A stretch of 64,000 nt of DNA from Actinoplanes sp. NBRC 103695 (GTDB lineage: Bacteria; Actinomycetota; Actinomycetes; Mycobacteriales; Micromonosporaceae), in contig NZ_BSTL01000016.1 in NCBI RefSeq assembly GCF_030269485.1, forward strand, positions 1-64,000, given 5' to 3'. Shown here in pieces: positions 51,300-59,315 of the stretch; position 1 is the first letter of the stretch, and each line of letters opens with the position of its first letter. The position numbers and the translations under genes were made by a program. A model generated the notes under the pieces. It was not told the DNA's origin and made no database searches. It saw only the letters and a list, made by a program, of their open reading frames with translations.

Positions 51300-51615
51300 T
51301 TCGCCTTACCCTTCGAGTTCGGGCGTTTCAGATGATCGCAGTAGGTCCTTGTACCAGACTGCGCGAATGATCAATGTGCCCTATTGATAATTATCACCGC
51401 CTTGGCTCGTCGCCTTCCACGTCGCTCCGATAGCCGACACATGCAACGAACGGATTGGTTCTGCGTTTTCACCGTTGCACCCCAACCTGCTCGCGAACCT
51501 TGCGCCAACCTTGCGAAAAGGGCACTGGGGCACGGAGAGCACTGTCAGTGGCGAGGTTGATCACGGGGAACGGCTATCCAACCGGCCCGCGGGGCACGGT
51601 CGACTGCGTTCCAGG
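51300..51615. promoter_or_regulatory. Upstream region of the duplicated module
   Basis: No gene. It contains the perfect palindrome GATAATTATC at 51386-51395 in an AT-rich pocket, about 90 bases before the module's first ATG on the minus strand. This is the likely promoter/operator of the module. Confidence 0.4.
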
Positions 51616-52074
51616 TCAGCAGCGGTTCCATCCGGACCAGTCGGTATCGCGGATGTTGCAGTAAGTGTGGAAGTCGGTGCCGATGACGCTCACCGTGAGC
51701 GGCGCCGGGTTCACGTGCCAGACACCGTCGACGGCCTTGCCGCCGCCAGGCAGTTGCAGCCACCCGGTCCAAGCGGTGTCGCCGGCATAACGCTGCGCGA
51801 TGTGGTAGATGCGTTGGTCCGTGCCGACGACAAACGCTTCCTGAATGGTGTTGGGGTTGACGAAATCCAGAACGTCGGTGCTGCACAGCGCGAATCCGGT
51901 GAAGTCGCCACGAATGACCGGGTAGCTGCAGGGTTCGAAACTGGCGTCGGCCCGTTGCTGGTCTCCTGCCATGGCGGCGGTCGCCGGGAGTGCCCCGACG
52001 GCTAGAACTGTCAAGGCGAGCACGTGTACCAGGCGTCGGAGGGTGTGCTGTTGAGGCTTGGATGCATTGCGCAT
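51616..52074 (-). CDS. Secreted PLL/tectonin-like protein
   Basis: 152 residues from the ATG at 52074 (GGGAG upstream). Signal peptide ~1-37 (RRLVHVLALTVLAVGALPATAAMA). The mature part has repeats like a PLL/tectonin beta-propeller: FVVGTDQRIYHIAQRYAGD, TAWTGWLQLPGGG and IRDTDWSGWNRC. Too short for a full propeller, so it would have to oligomerise or is truncated. Divergent from an AraC-type gene. Confidence 0.65.
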   Translation of the reverse strand: MRNASKPQQHTLRRLVHVLALTVLAVGALPATAAMAGDQQRADASFEPCSYPVIRGDFTGFALCSTDVLDFVNPNTIQEAFVVGTDQRIYHIAQRYAGDTAWTGWLQLPGGGKAVDGVWHVNPAPLTVSVIGTDFHTYCNIRDTDWSGWNRC

Positions 52075-52372
52075 GAGGTATCTCCCGCGGTCGGTGGCGC
52101 CGAGCCGGCTTGGTTCATCCCGTTGCGAGGCCACCCGAAGACGTTGAAATCATGCTGCTCGAAGGCGGTGAGTCGGTCCTCGACCTGGTCAGGCCCGCAT
52201 CGGTCTGTCTCCATACCGGCTCAAGTATCAGCACGAGCACCTTGCGGCGTCGTTGGAGCGCAGCGCTCGACCATTGGATTCGGGCGCACACGTTGCCCGC
52301 CTCAAATCCGAGCAGCTGTACAAGTCAGGACAGAAAGCTGACACGTCGACAGAAGGATGCTATGCACTGAAC
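52075..52372. other. Divergent spacer between PLL-like and AraC genes
   Basis: About 300 bases with no supported gene. It must carry both promoters; I see no clear palindrome. Confidence 0.4.
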
Positions 52373-53392
52373 ATGCCCACCGTCTGGCGCGCGACCGACT
52401 TGGTGCCGTCGGAGCGGGCGGAATCCTTCGTCAACTTCGTCGGCGAATCGGTCGTCTCCTACGGGAATCCCGCGGGCATGGTGCTGGGAGACCGCGACCA
52501 GGTCCGGATCGCGGACACCGGCCCGTTGCGGATTTTGAGGATCAGCTGGACCGAGGGCAGGGCCGCACGAGGGACGACGCAGCTTCGCCGGTCCGATCCC
52601 GAGCTGTGCAAGCTCGACGTCCCACTGTCCGGGCGTTTCGCTGTCGAACAGGCCGATCGGCAAGCTGCCCTCGACGTCAACACGTTCACCTTCGTCGACA
52701 CCGGCAGGCCACATCGCATCGCCGCGCAACGGCTCGATCTGGCCATCGTCATGTTCCCGCGGGCCCTGCTGCCACTTCGGGACAAGGACGTCAATGCGCT
52801 CGCCGGCGCGACCTTCGACTCAACGCTGCCGGGTGCTGCATTGATCACCAGCGTCGTCCGTGAGGTGGCCAGGAACCTCGACACCTACAACGGGCAACGA
52901 GCAGCGAGAATCGGCGCCTCCGTCCTCGACCTGATCGCGGCAACGCTCGCGACCCGACTAGACCGCGCCGATGCGGTCACGCCCGAGTCCCGACGGCGCG
53001 CACTGGTACTGCACATTCGCGCCTACATCGAAGACAACCTCGGCAACCCGAACCTCGCACCACCGCTCATCGCGGCCCGACACCACATTTCCCCACGCCA
53101 CCTGCACAAGCTCTTCCAAGACGAAGCAACGACCGTGGCCGGCCTGATCCGCGCCCGCCGCCTCGCCCGCTGCCGAAAAGACCTGCTCGACCCCGCCCAT
53201 GCCACCAAACCAGTCAGCGCCATCGCGGCACGCTGGGGACTGCGCGACGCCGGATACTTCAACCGGATATTCCAAGCGCAGTACGGCGTCCCTCCAGGCG
53301 AGTACCGCCGAACAGCGGCCCTGGACAAGCACTCAATCCACCGTTGGCTAGATTCACCGGCGCGACAACCGAGCGCGCGTCAACGGACGTAG
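52373..53392 (+). CDS. AraC-family transcriptional regulator
   Basis: 339 residues from the ATG at 52373. The N-terminal ~200 residues are an AraC_binding_2-type domain (CKLDVPLSGRFAVEQADRQA). The C-terminal HTH_18 domain has LAPPLIAARHHISPRHLHKL and VSAIAARWGLRDAGYFNRIF ending YGVPPGEYRR. Divergent from the secreted PLL-like gene, a possible target. Confidence 0.88.
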   Translation: MPTVWRATDLVPSERAESFVNFVGESVVSYGNPAGMVLGDRDQVRIADTGPLRILRISWTEGRAARGTTQLRRSDPELCKLDVPLSGRFAVEQADRQAALDVNTFTFVDTGRPHRIAAQRLDLAIVMFPRALLPLRDKDVNALAGATFDSTLPGAALITSVVREVARNLDTYNGQRAARIGASVLDLIAATLATRLDRADAVTPESRRRALVLHIRAYIEDNLGNPNLAPPLIAARHHISPRHLHKLFQDEATTVAGLIRARRLARCRKDLLDPAHATKPVSAIAARWGLRDAGYFNRIFQAQYGVPPGEYRRTAALDKHSIHRWLDSPARQPSARQRT

Positions 53393-53712
53393 CCGCGGCT
53401 CAACATTCCCGCTCTGGTGCTGCAGCCGGCCCTGGCGTTCAGCATGACAACCTTGCACTGCCTATCATCACGTCCGGGCTGGTCAAGCATGTCTATGCGC
53501 AAGGTGGGTGCCCTGTCATCGGCAAGAGCGTGCGTCGGGCTGCGTCGGCGTGCGTCACACCGAGTGACAGCTCACCGCCGGTCGCCGCGCACGGTCGGCG
53601 GCAGAACAATGCAGTCGATCTTGGACCGAAGGGACCTGGATCGAACGGTTGTCACTGACCACCGACAATGATTACTGGTATGCGTTCCAGCGAATTTGTA
53701 CCCTCCCTCCCT
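53393..53712. other. Spacer without a supported gene
   Basis: Short plus-strand frames here (for example NLALPIITSGLVKHVY) have some protein character but no start or family. They may be relics. Confidence 0.3.
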
Positions 53713-54519
53713 ATGAATGAGATCGCATGGTTCTACCGGCAGCCAAGCGCGACCTCCGACCTCGGGCGCCACCGAGACCAATTGCCCGGCCTTCCGGCTG
53801 ACCCTGAGGCACTCAGCGCAGTCGTGCGAGGTCTGCTGATCCACAACTACACAGCGGAAGTTCAGGGCCTGCGATTTTCGACCGAGCGCATGTCGCAGAA
53901 GGAGACCGTCGGCGCCGAAGCGATCCTGGACAACGTGATCGGCATCGATGCGGCGCCCTTGCGTCACGAGCGGCCCGTCGAGCAGAGAATGTTCGGCTTC
54001 TGCTACCACTTCGCGCTGCTGCACTGCGCCTTGCTCCGCGCAACAGGCACCCCAGCCCGTGTCCGATGCGGCTTCGCCGGCTACTTCGCGACGCAACTCT
54101 GGATCGACCACTGGGTGGTTGAGTACTGGGACGGTTCCGGCTGGATTCTCACCGACCCCCAGACCGGGCGCAGCAACTTGACTGATGACGACTTCCAGGA
54201 CGGCGTCACCGCCTGGAATCTATGTCGCGGTGGAGCTTCGCGGTCGGCCGCGTACGGCAACGGAGAGCTGTGGGGCTGGGACGAGCTGCGAGGCAGCCTG
54301 ATCAATGACGTCGCCGCCCTCAACAAGGTCGAGGTCTCCGGCTGGTACTGGTGCGACCGCCTCCAGGTGGAGCCCCTCGATCAGCCGCACGATGAACTCG
54401 ACAAGTCACTCGACGTCCTCGCCGAGCTCGCGGCCGCCGCGGAGTCGGTCGACGAGATCAGGAAATGCTTCGACCTGTATCCGGAGCTAAAGCCGCCGGC
54501 AGAAGCCGTCGCGCGATAG
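53713..54519 (+). CDS. Transglutaminase-like superfamily protein
   Basis: 268 residues from the ATG at 53713, where homology begins (MNEIAWFYRQPSATSDLGRH); ATGs at 53668 and 53680 are alternatives. Papain-like triad: Cys97 in FGFCYHFALLHC, His133 in IDHWVVEYW and Asp148 in LTDPQTGR. Cytosolic, no signal peptide. Could be a peptidase or amidase of small substrates; role unknown. Confidence 0.72.
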   Translation: MNEIAWFYRQPSATSDLGRHRDQLPGLPADPEALSAVVRGLLIHNYTAEVQGLRFSTERMSQKETVGAEAILDNVIGIDAAPLRHERPVEQRMFGFCYHFALLHCALLRATGTPARVRCGFAGYFATQLWIDHWVVEYWDGSGWILTDPQTGRSNLTDDDFQDGVTAWNLCRGGASRSAAYGNGELWGWDELRGSLINDVAALNKVEVSGWYWCDRLQVEPLDQPHDELDKSLDVLAELAAAAESVDEIRKCFDLYPELKPPAEAVAR

Positions 54520-54567
54520 AACGCCCTCTCATCGGCAGAGCCGGACGGCACCAAGGGTCTGCAGGAA

Positions 54568-54915
54568 CTACCCTCGGTAGTCGATCTTCGTGCTGGCTTC
54601 GGATCGGCCATCGGCTGGCCGCCGCGCTTGCGGATCTTCCGACGGCCGCGGGCGTACTCGGTTGCGTACGCGGCTTCGAGCCACTACCCGTACGCCCGAC
54701 ATGTCGAACGCGACCAGATGGGCCGGGCGCCTCCGGACCATCTCCGACAATCGGTGACCGGCGGACAGGCGGCGCTGCAACAGAGAGAAGTTGCACCTGC
54801 CACGCTGGGTATCCCAGACCAGCAGCTCGCCATTTATCTCCAGCTCGACGTCATTGTGACGCCTGGCGTCGTGCCATCGGGTCGTGGACATGTCTGACAC
54901 AGGGCGCTGGGTCAT
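54568..54915 (-). pseudogene. ATP-dependent DNA ligase fragment
   Basis: The minus strand reads INGELLVWDTQRGRCNFSLL and then SEMVRRRPAHLVAFDM, the LDGELVVWD...F..LQRR...PAHFVAFD stretch of the adenylation domain of LigC/LigD-type ligases. The nucleotidyl lysine motif and everything after FDM are missing. The rest of 54520-55003 holds nothing recognisable. Confidence 0.65.
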
Positions 54916-55003
54916 GGGGCGCAGTAGACAGCACGGACGGCGACGGCCGCCCTGGCGCTATTGCCCACGGTCGGCGGCATGACAGTACGGCTGATCATGT
55001 GCG

Positions 55004-55515
55004 TTACCGAATTGCGAGCCAATGAAGAATGCCGGTGAAGTCCGCGTCGGTCAGGCCCCTGAGCGGATCGACGCGATGGAGAAGAGCACTTCCCTGGTGA
55101 TGGGTCTGAACCCATCGGCGGTCGGTGTCACTGATCTCGTCGTCGAGCCAGATGAACGTGCGCTCGCCGGCCCACTCGGTGAGGCGCTTCGTCTTCCAAT
55201 GCAGCCCGCGGATGGGGATCTCGTCGTCATCCGGAACTCGACGACCGGCAACTGCGGCAGGCCAAGCCGAGGCGCAACGACCTCGTTCGCGTCGGTCATC
55301 CACGTCGTCGCCCAGGCCAGCTCGCATCCCAATCCCAGCAGCCTGCGGCCGTCATCTGGGTTGAGGCGATCCAGCAGCGGATTCCCCGGCCGTGTAGCGA
55401 ACGCGATGGCGTCACTCGAGGCGAGCGTGCGCCCGGCCGGCCGAGCCCGGAACGGAATGAGCGGACCATCGACGTCCAGGAACAGCGACGGGCGGTCGTC
55501 AGGGCCAGCGATCAC
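55004..55515 (-). pseudogene. HAD-like hydrolase gene with a one-base frameshift
   Basis: From the GTG at 55515 the sequence reads PSLFLDVDGPLIPFRARPAG (DxDG nucleophile motif), then GCELAWATTWMTDANEVVAP, GLPQLPVVE. There the frame breaks (GAGTTC-CGG has lost a C near 55234) and resumes as PDDDEIPIRGLHWKTKRLTE, FIWLDDEISDTDRRW, LLHRVDPLRGLTDADF to the stop at 55004. With the base restored it is a full-length ~170-residue protein of a common actinobacterial HAD-like group. Confidence 0.75.
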
Positions 55516-55678
55516 GCTGGCGAACCTACCGCAGCGGCAGACATCGCCTCGCCCATGCCGAGCACTCTCGGCGGCAGATGAGTGAGCGTCGCGGCTTCGT
55601 GCAGGATGGGCCCATGCATACGATGCACCCAAGAGCGCAAACTTCAAGTCTGGAGTCCGCGGCGGCGGGTCGCAGCAT

Positions 55679-55996
55679 TTAGGCCGGAAGCAGCGGCAAC
55701 CGCCGTCGTCCTGCACCGTCGTCGCGTACCTGCGACTCGTTCTGCCACAAGCCGAGCACACTGGTCGGGTGTAGGCAGCCCAGCGCGTCGAGCACAGTCA
55801 TCTCGCCTGCGATCTCCTTGGCCATCAGGTCGGCAGCCTCTGCAATGTGCTCACGGATTCCCGGTGTGGTGAACAGCCGGTTGCAGGCTTCGCAGTTGCC
55901 ACCCACTTCGCTTTTCGGTGCCACCTCGACGTTCCAGCGCTGCCCGATCCACTCCATGACGTGGTAGGGCCCACGTAGATAGATCCAGTTCAGCAA
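55679..55996 (-). CDS. Hypothetical protein with a CxxC pair
   Basis: At least 105 residues. FDFRPGN-type sequence upstream (SLQLVLDPDFRPGNLRAAIE) is in the same frame, so the true N-terminus lies before 55996, up to about 56090, but no ATG/GTG start is visible and TTG at 55996 is only a placeholder. GGNCEACNRLFTT may bind zinc. The C-terminal DGAGRRRLPLLPA is basic. It may be the intact end of a damaged gene. Confidence 0.45.
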   Translation of the reverse strand: MLNWIYLRGPYHVMEWIGQRWNVEVAPKSEVGGNCEACNRLFTTPGIREHIAEAADLMAKEIAGEMTVLDALGCLHPTSVLGLWQNESQVRDDGAGRRRLPLLPA

Positions 55997-56185
55997 CGCG
56001 CTACGCAGTCCATGTTCGATTGCCGCGCGGAGGTTGCCCGGCCGGAAGTCCGGATCCAGGACTAGCTGGAGACTCTTCGCGGTGGAGGTCCGGCTCGCCT
56101 TGCCGGGGTTCTTCGGGTTGCCGGGTCTCCTCGGTGCGTGCGCTTGCTGCTGGCGCTTTCGCCGGGTGTGGGCTTTCGGTTGGTC

Positions 56186-56575
56186 TGCCAGGCGCCCGGG
56201 TGCCTGCTCACCGTCGCTGCCGGCGCTTGCGGCTCTGCCCGGGCGCGGTCAGTGGTAGCCGGGCACGAGAGTGGTAGCCGAAGGCGGCATCCGGCCTGGA
56301 CGGCCCGCCACGACCGCTCTGGCCGACCGGTCTCGCCCGGCCGGTGGTAGGACCAGGCGCTATCCGAGACCGCTGACCGCTCTGAGCTACCACGCGCGCG
56401 GACCGTGGTAGCCCAGCGCGGCATCCACGCCGAAATACCGCCCTGGCCCACCACTGCCAGCCTGGTCTACCACTCACGTCCGCTCCTACCACCAAACCGC
56501 GCCCGGCCACGGCCGCGCCCGGCCACGGCCGCGACCGGCCGCAGCAACGGTGAGCAGGCACCCGGGCGCCTGGCA
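56186..56575. repeat. Long imperfect inverted repeat
   Basis: The outer 35-base arms (56186-56220 and 56541-56575) match as inverted copies with one mismatch; their core is GTGAGCAGGCACCCGGGCGC. Inside them CCGGGCGCGGT plus two GTGGTAG units on the left mirror the right side, and GTGGTAG/CTACCAC units recur through the centre. A third, direct copy of GTGAGCAGGCACCC lies at 56619. No transposase; it could be a non-autonomous element or a large transcribed hairpin. Confidence 0.65.
56497..56540 (+). repeat. 16-bp tandem repeat
   Basis: CCGCGCCCGGCCACGG occurs at 56497-56512 and 56513-56528, followed by a degenerate third copy starting CCGCGACCGGCC. It lies inside the right half of the long inverted repeat. 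Confidence 0.7.
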
Positions 56576-56618
56576 AGCCGCCCCGACCCCGCACCGGGCG
56601 CAAGCGACGGCAACGAGG

Positions 56619-57038
56619 GTGAGCAGGCACCCCGCCCCGACTCCGCAGGTGGCCACGCTGGCTACTTCGGGCCTCGCCGCCGGCGCGCTGGCACTGACCC
56701 CGGGGCCGGCGCAGGCGGCGGCGACCTACGACGGCCAGTGCGGCGCCGGATACAGGCTCGCATCGGAGTTGCAGATCACCGGCGGCACCGTATTCCTGGC
56801 CAGGAAACGTGACGCCGGCTGCGCGGTCACCATTCGCACCAACCCTGGCGCCAGAATCCGGATGAGTGTGTGGATCCGGGCCTCCGGCACCACGACGTGG
56901 ATCAGCGCCCCCGGCAACTACACGCACTACGCCGGTCCGGTCTACAGCTCCAGCCCCTGGCAGTGCTGGGACTACGGCGGCCAGATCAACGGTGCCGGGG
57001 GTACCCGGTACGACGTCTGCCCACCTTTCGAGGAGTAG
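56619..57038 (+). CDS. Spore-associated protein A (SapA)-like secreted protein
   Basis: 139 residues from the GTG at 56619; a GTG at 56550 with the same surrounding repeat is an alternative. Signal peptide VATLATSGLAAGALALTPGP then AQA-AATYDG. The mature part (YDGQCGAGYRLASELQITGG, ISAPGNYTHYAGPVYSSSPW, CWDYGGQINGAGGTRYDVC) matches the SapA pattern, with four cysteines. SapA proteins coat spores in streptomycetes, which supports a sporulating actinomycete. No clear ribosome-binding site. Confidence 0.75.
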   Translation: MSRHPAPTPQVATLATSGLAAGALALTPGPAQAAATYDGQCGAGYRLASELQITGGTVFLARKRDAGCAVTIRTNPGARIRMSVWIRASGTTTWISAPGNYTHYAGPVYSSSPWQCWDYGGQINGAGGTRYDVCPPFEE

Positions 57039-57081
57039 CCGTCAGGTAGACGGTCGGGCCGAGCTGCCGAGGCGTTCCCAA

Positions 57082-57141
57082 GGCGGAGCTCCGGGACAGG
57101 GGTCCTCACTCGAGGGCGCCCCGTGGACCCGGAGCTCCGCC
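57082..57141 (+). terminator. Large hairpin after the SapA-like gene
   Basis: GGCGGAGCTCCGGG (57082-57095) and CCCGGAGCTCCGCC (57128-57141) are perfect 14-base inverted arms around 32 bases, 44 bases past the SapA-like stop. Probably its terminator. Confidence 0.65.
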
Positions 57142-57254
57142 GGCAGCTGTGAGAGCGGCGCCGCCTACCAGGCTCTATGCCGGCGAGCCGCTCAGTTCGG
57201 CGCGTCCCTCGCCGATACCGCCGCGCAGGTCATCGAACAGCATCAGCCTGGGTC

Positions 57255-57290
57255 TTGATCGATACTAAGATCATCTCTATATTGCTGGTG
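57255..57290 (+). promoter_or_regulatory. Promoter of the PadR gene, leaderless
   Basis: TTGATC (57255-57260), a 17-base spacer and TATATT (57278-57283) put the start of transcription at about 57290, the GTG of the PadR gene. The region is much more AT-rich than its surroundings. Confidence 0.55.
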
Positions 57291-57649
57291 TGAACCATAT
57301 GCGCGAGCCCACCTTCTGGATCCTCACGTCGCTCGCCTCGGCGCCGCGGCACGGCTATGCCCTGATCCAGGACGCGGAGCGGTTGTCCTCCGGCCGGGTG
57401 CGGCTGCAGGCCGGAACCCTCTACGCGGCGCTCGATCGCCTGGTGGCCGAGGGTCTGGTCGCACCGGACCGGGAGGAGATCGTCCGCGGGCGGGCCAGGC
57501 GTTACTACCGGCTGACCGACGACGGCGCCGCGGCTCTGGACGCCGAGGCCGCCCGGCTGCAGGCGAGTGTGGACGCGGCCACCGCTCAGCTCTCCGCGCG
57601 ACGGCACTTCGGGCTCGGGCCCGCCGGCACCGGACTGGTGGCCTCATGA
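57290..57649 (+). CDS. PadR-family transcriptional regulator
   Basis: 119 residues (GTG 57290, or ATG 57299). The PadR winged helix is clear: FWILTSLASAPRHGYALIQD, LQAGTLYAALDRLVAEGLV and RRYYRLTDDGAAAL. Its stop overlaps the ATG of the next gene, a membrane protein. PadR/membrane-protein pairs are common in actinobacteria and usually respond to membrane-active compounds. Confidence 0.9.
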   Translation: MNHMREPTFWILTSLASAPRHGYALIQDAERLSSGRVRLQAGTLYAALDRLVAEGLVAPDREEIVRGRARRYYRLTDDGAAALDAEAARLQASVDAATAQLSARRHFGLGPAGTGLVAS

Positions 57650-59160
57650 CGGCGCACGAGCCGGGCGAGGAGCAGGAGACCACCACGGGGGTACGCCTGG
57701 AGCGACGTTACCGCCGGCTGTTGCTCTCCTATCCGCCCGGTCCGAGGCGGGAGGAACTGCTCGACACCCTGATCGAGGGTGCCCACGCCGGCGGACGGCG
57801 GCGACCGTCGGTGCGCCAGGTCGCCAATCTGCTGCGGTGCGGGTTGCGCGCCCGGCTGGGACATCCCCGCAGCCGCGGCATCGTGGTCCTCGCCACGCTG
57901 ATCGCCCTGCTGGCCGGGGTGTTCGGCGCCGCCGCCGTCGCGCCGCTGGGCTGGCGGCCGGCGCCCGCGCTGCCGGGCGGCGCCGAGTCCGACGCGCTGA
58001 AACGTGAGGTGTTCCCCGGCCTGGTCGCCTGGGGTGGCGGCGACGCGGCCCGCTGGGTGCCGACCGGTGACGGTGAGGGGGAGCAGTACGGCTTCGCCGA
58101 CTACTGGGTGTGGCACACGGCCGAGACCCGGGATGTGGCGGCCTACACCACCCGGGTGCGGGACCGGCTCGCCGCGGGCGGCTGGACCATCCGGCACGAC
58201 GTCGAGCTGACCGGGCCCGAACCGGACAACGTCGGGCCGGCCTGGCGGTCGGCGACCTTCACGGCGACCCGGGACGGCCTGATCCTGCGCTTCGACGACA
58301 CGGTGGTCGACAAGACGGCCCCGTGGAGCACCGAGGGCAGCGCCGGGTTCGCACTGTCGCGTGCGGCGCCGCCCGTCCTCTGGCTGCTCGTCGCCGTCGC
58401 GGGCCTGATCGCCGCCGTGCTCGCCTGGCTGCTGACCGGGTGGGTGGCGCGGCGCGTCGAGGGCCGCCGGCTCCTGCGGGCGGTCATCGTCGTGGCCGTG
58501 GTGGCCGGGCTGGCGGTGCTGCTGCCCGCGGCGGCCTTCGCGATGCTGTGGGCGTCGAACAGCGATCATCCTCCGCTGGCCGAGGAGGTCCTGTTCCTCG
58601 GGCTGAGGCTGGTCCTCGGGTGGCTCGGGCAGCCGGTCCTGGTCGCCGGGTGCGCGGTGGTCCTGGTGGCGGCGATCCCCGGCCGGAGCGAATGGGCACG
58701 GCCGGTGCGCGCGGCGACCTTCGGTGCGGCCGTGCTTGCTCTCCTCGCGGCCGGTTCCGCCGGGCGGCTGCCTGATCTCCTGGACGGCGACCGGCTGCCG
58801 GCCACCGCCGCGGCCCAGCCCTGTGTGCCGGTGGCGCCCGCGGGCTCGGGCGCGGTGAGTGAGGACCGGCTCAGCTACGTGTCGCGTGTCTTCGTCCGGC
58901 CGGACGCGACACCGGAGCAGCGCAACCTCATCGAGGCGGCGATCGGGCGCACGCCGGGAATCAGGAGCCTCACCTTCTCCTACGACCCCACGTCGCAGGA
59001 GTACCGGGACGCCTACTGCCACGGGGCGCCGCTGGTGGCGGGCTCGGGCGGGGCCCTCCCGCACTTCTGGCAGGTCGACCTGAGCAGCCCCGGCGTCCTG
59101 CCCGGCCTCGCCGCCGAGGTCGGCGCCATGCCCGGGGTAGTCGCGGTCCGGCCGGCCTGA
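57646..59160 (+). CDS. Hypothetical membrane protein partnered with PadR
   Basis: 504 residues. The N-terminal cytosolic helix ERRYRRLLLSYPPGPRREEL is frequent in proteins next to PadR regulators. It has a first transmembrane helix ~78-98, an extracellular domain to ~235, three more helices between ~240 and ~375, then a C-terminal extracellular domain that includes SRVFVRPDATPEQRNLIEAA, resembling the FtsX extracellular-domain strand-helix pattern. Function unknown. Confidence 0.65.
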   Translation: MTAHEPGEEQETTTGVRLERRYRRLLLSYPPGPRREELLDTLIEGAHAGGRRRPSVRQVANLLRCGLRARLGHPRSRGIVVLATLIALLAGVFGAAAVAPLGWRPAPALPGGAESDALKREVFPGLVAWGGGDAARWVPTGDGEGEQYGFADYWVWHTAETRDVAAYTTRVRDRLAAGGWTIRHDVELTGPEPDNVGPAWRSATFTATRDGLILRFDDTVVDKTAPWSTEGSAGFALSRAAPPVLWLLVAVAGLIAAVLAWLLTGWVARRVEGRRLLRAVIVVAVVAGLAVLLPAAAFAMLWASNSDHPPLAEEVLFLGLRLVLGWLGQPVLVAGCAVVLVAAIPGRSEWARPVRAATFGAAVLALLAAGSAGRLPDLLDGDRLPATAAAQPCVPVAPAGSGAVSEDRLSYVSRVFVRPDATPEQRNLIEAAIGRTPGIRSLTFSYDPTSQEYRDAYCHGAPLVAGSGGALPHFWQVDLSSPGVLPGLAAEVGAMPGVVAVRPA

Positions 59161-59315
59161 TCCGTCGAGGGTGGCCCGGCACGTCGGGCTGGTGATTCCC
59201 GATGGCCGTAAGCGGTCATCCATGCGTTTTCCAACCGTCTCCCATCGTCCTATGGGTACCTGTGGCGCGAGACTGACACTCTCGTAGGTGCGCGAACACG
59301 ATGAGTGAGGTGGCG

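Noticed and set aside
57586-59223. 545-codon minus-strand frame opposite the PadR-linked membrane protein
   Set aside because: Composition is that of a GC-rich shadow; the plus-strand gene overlaps the PadR stop and has membrane topology.
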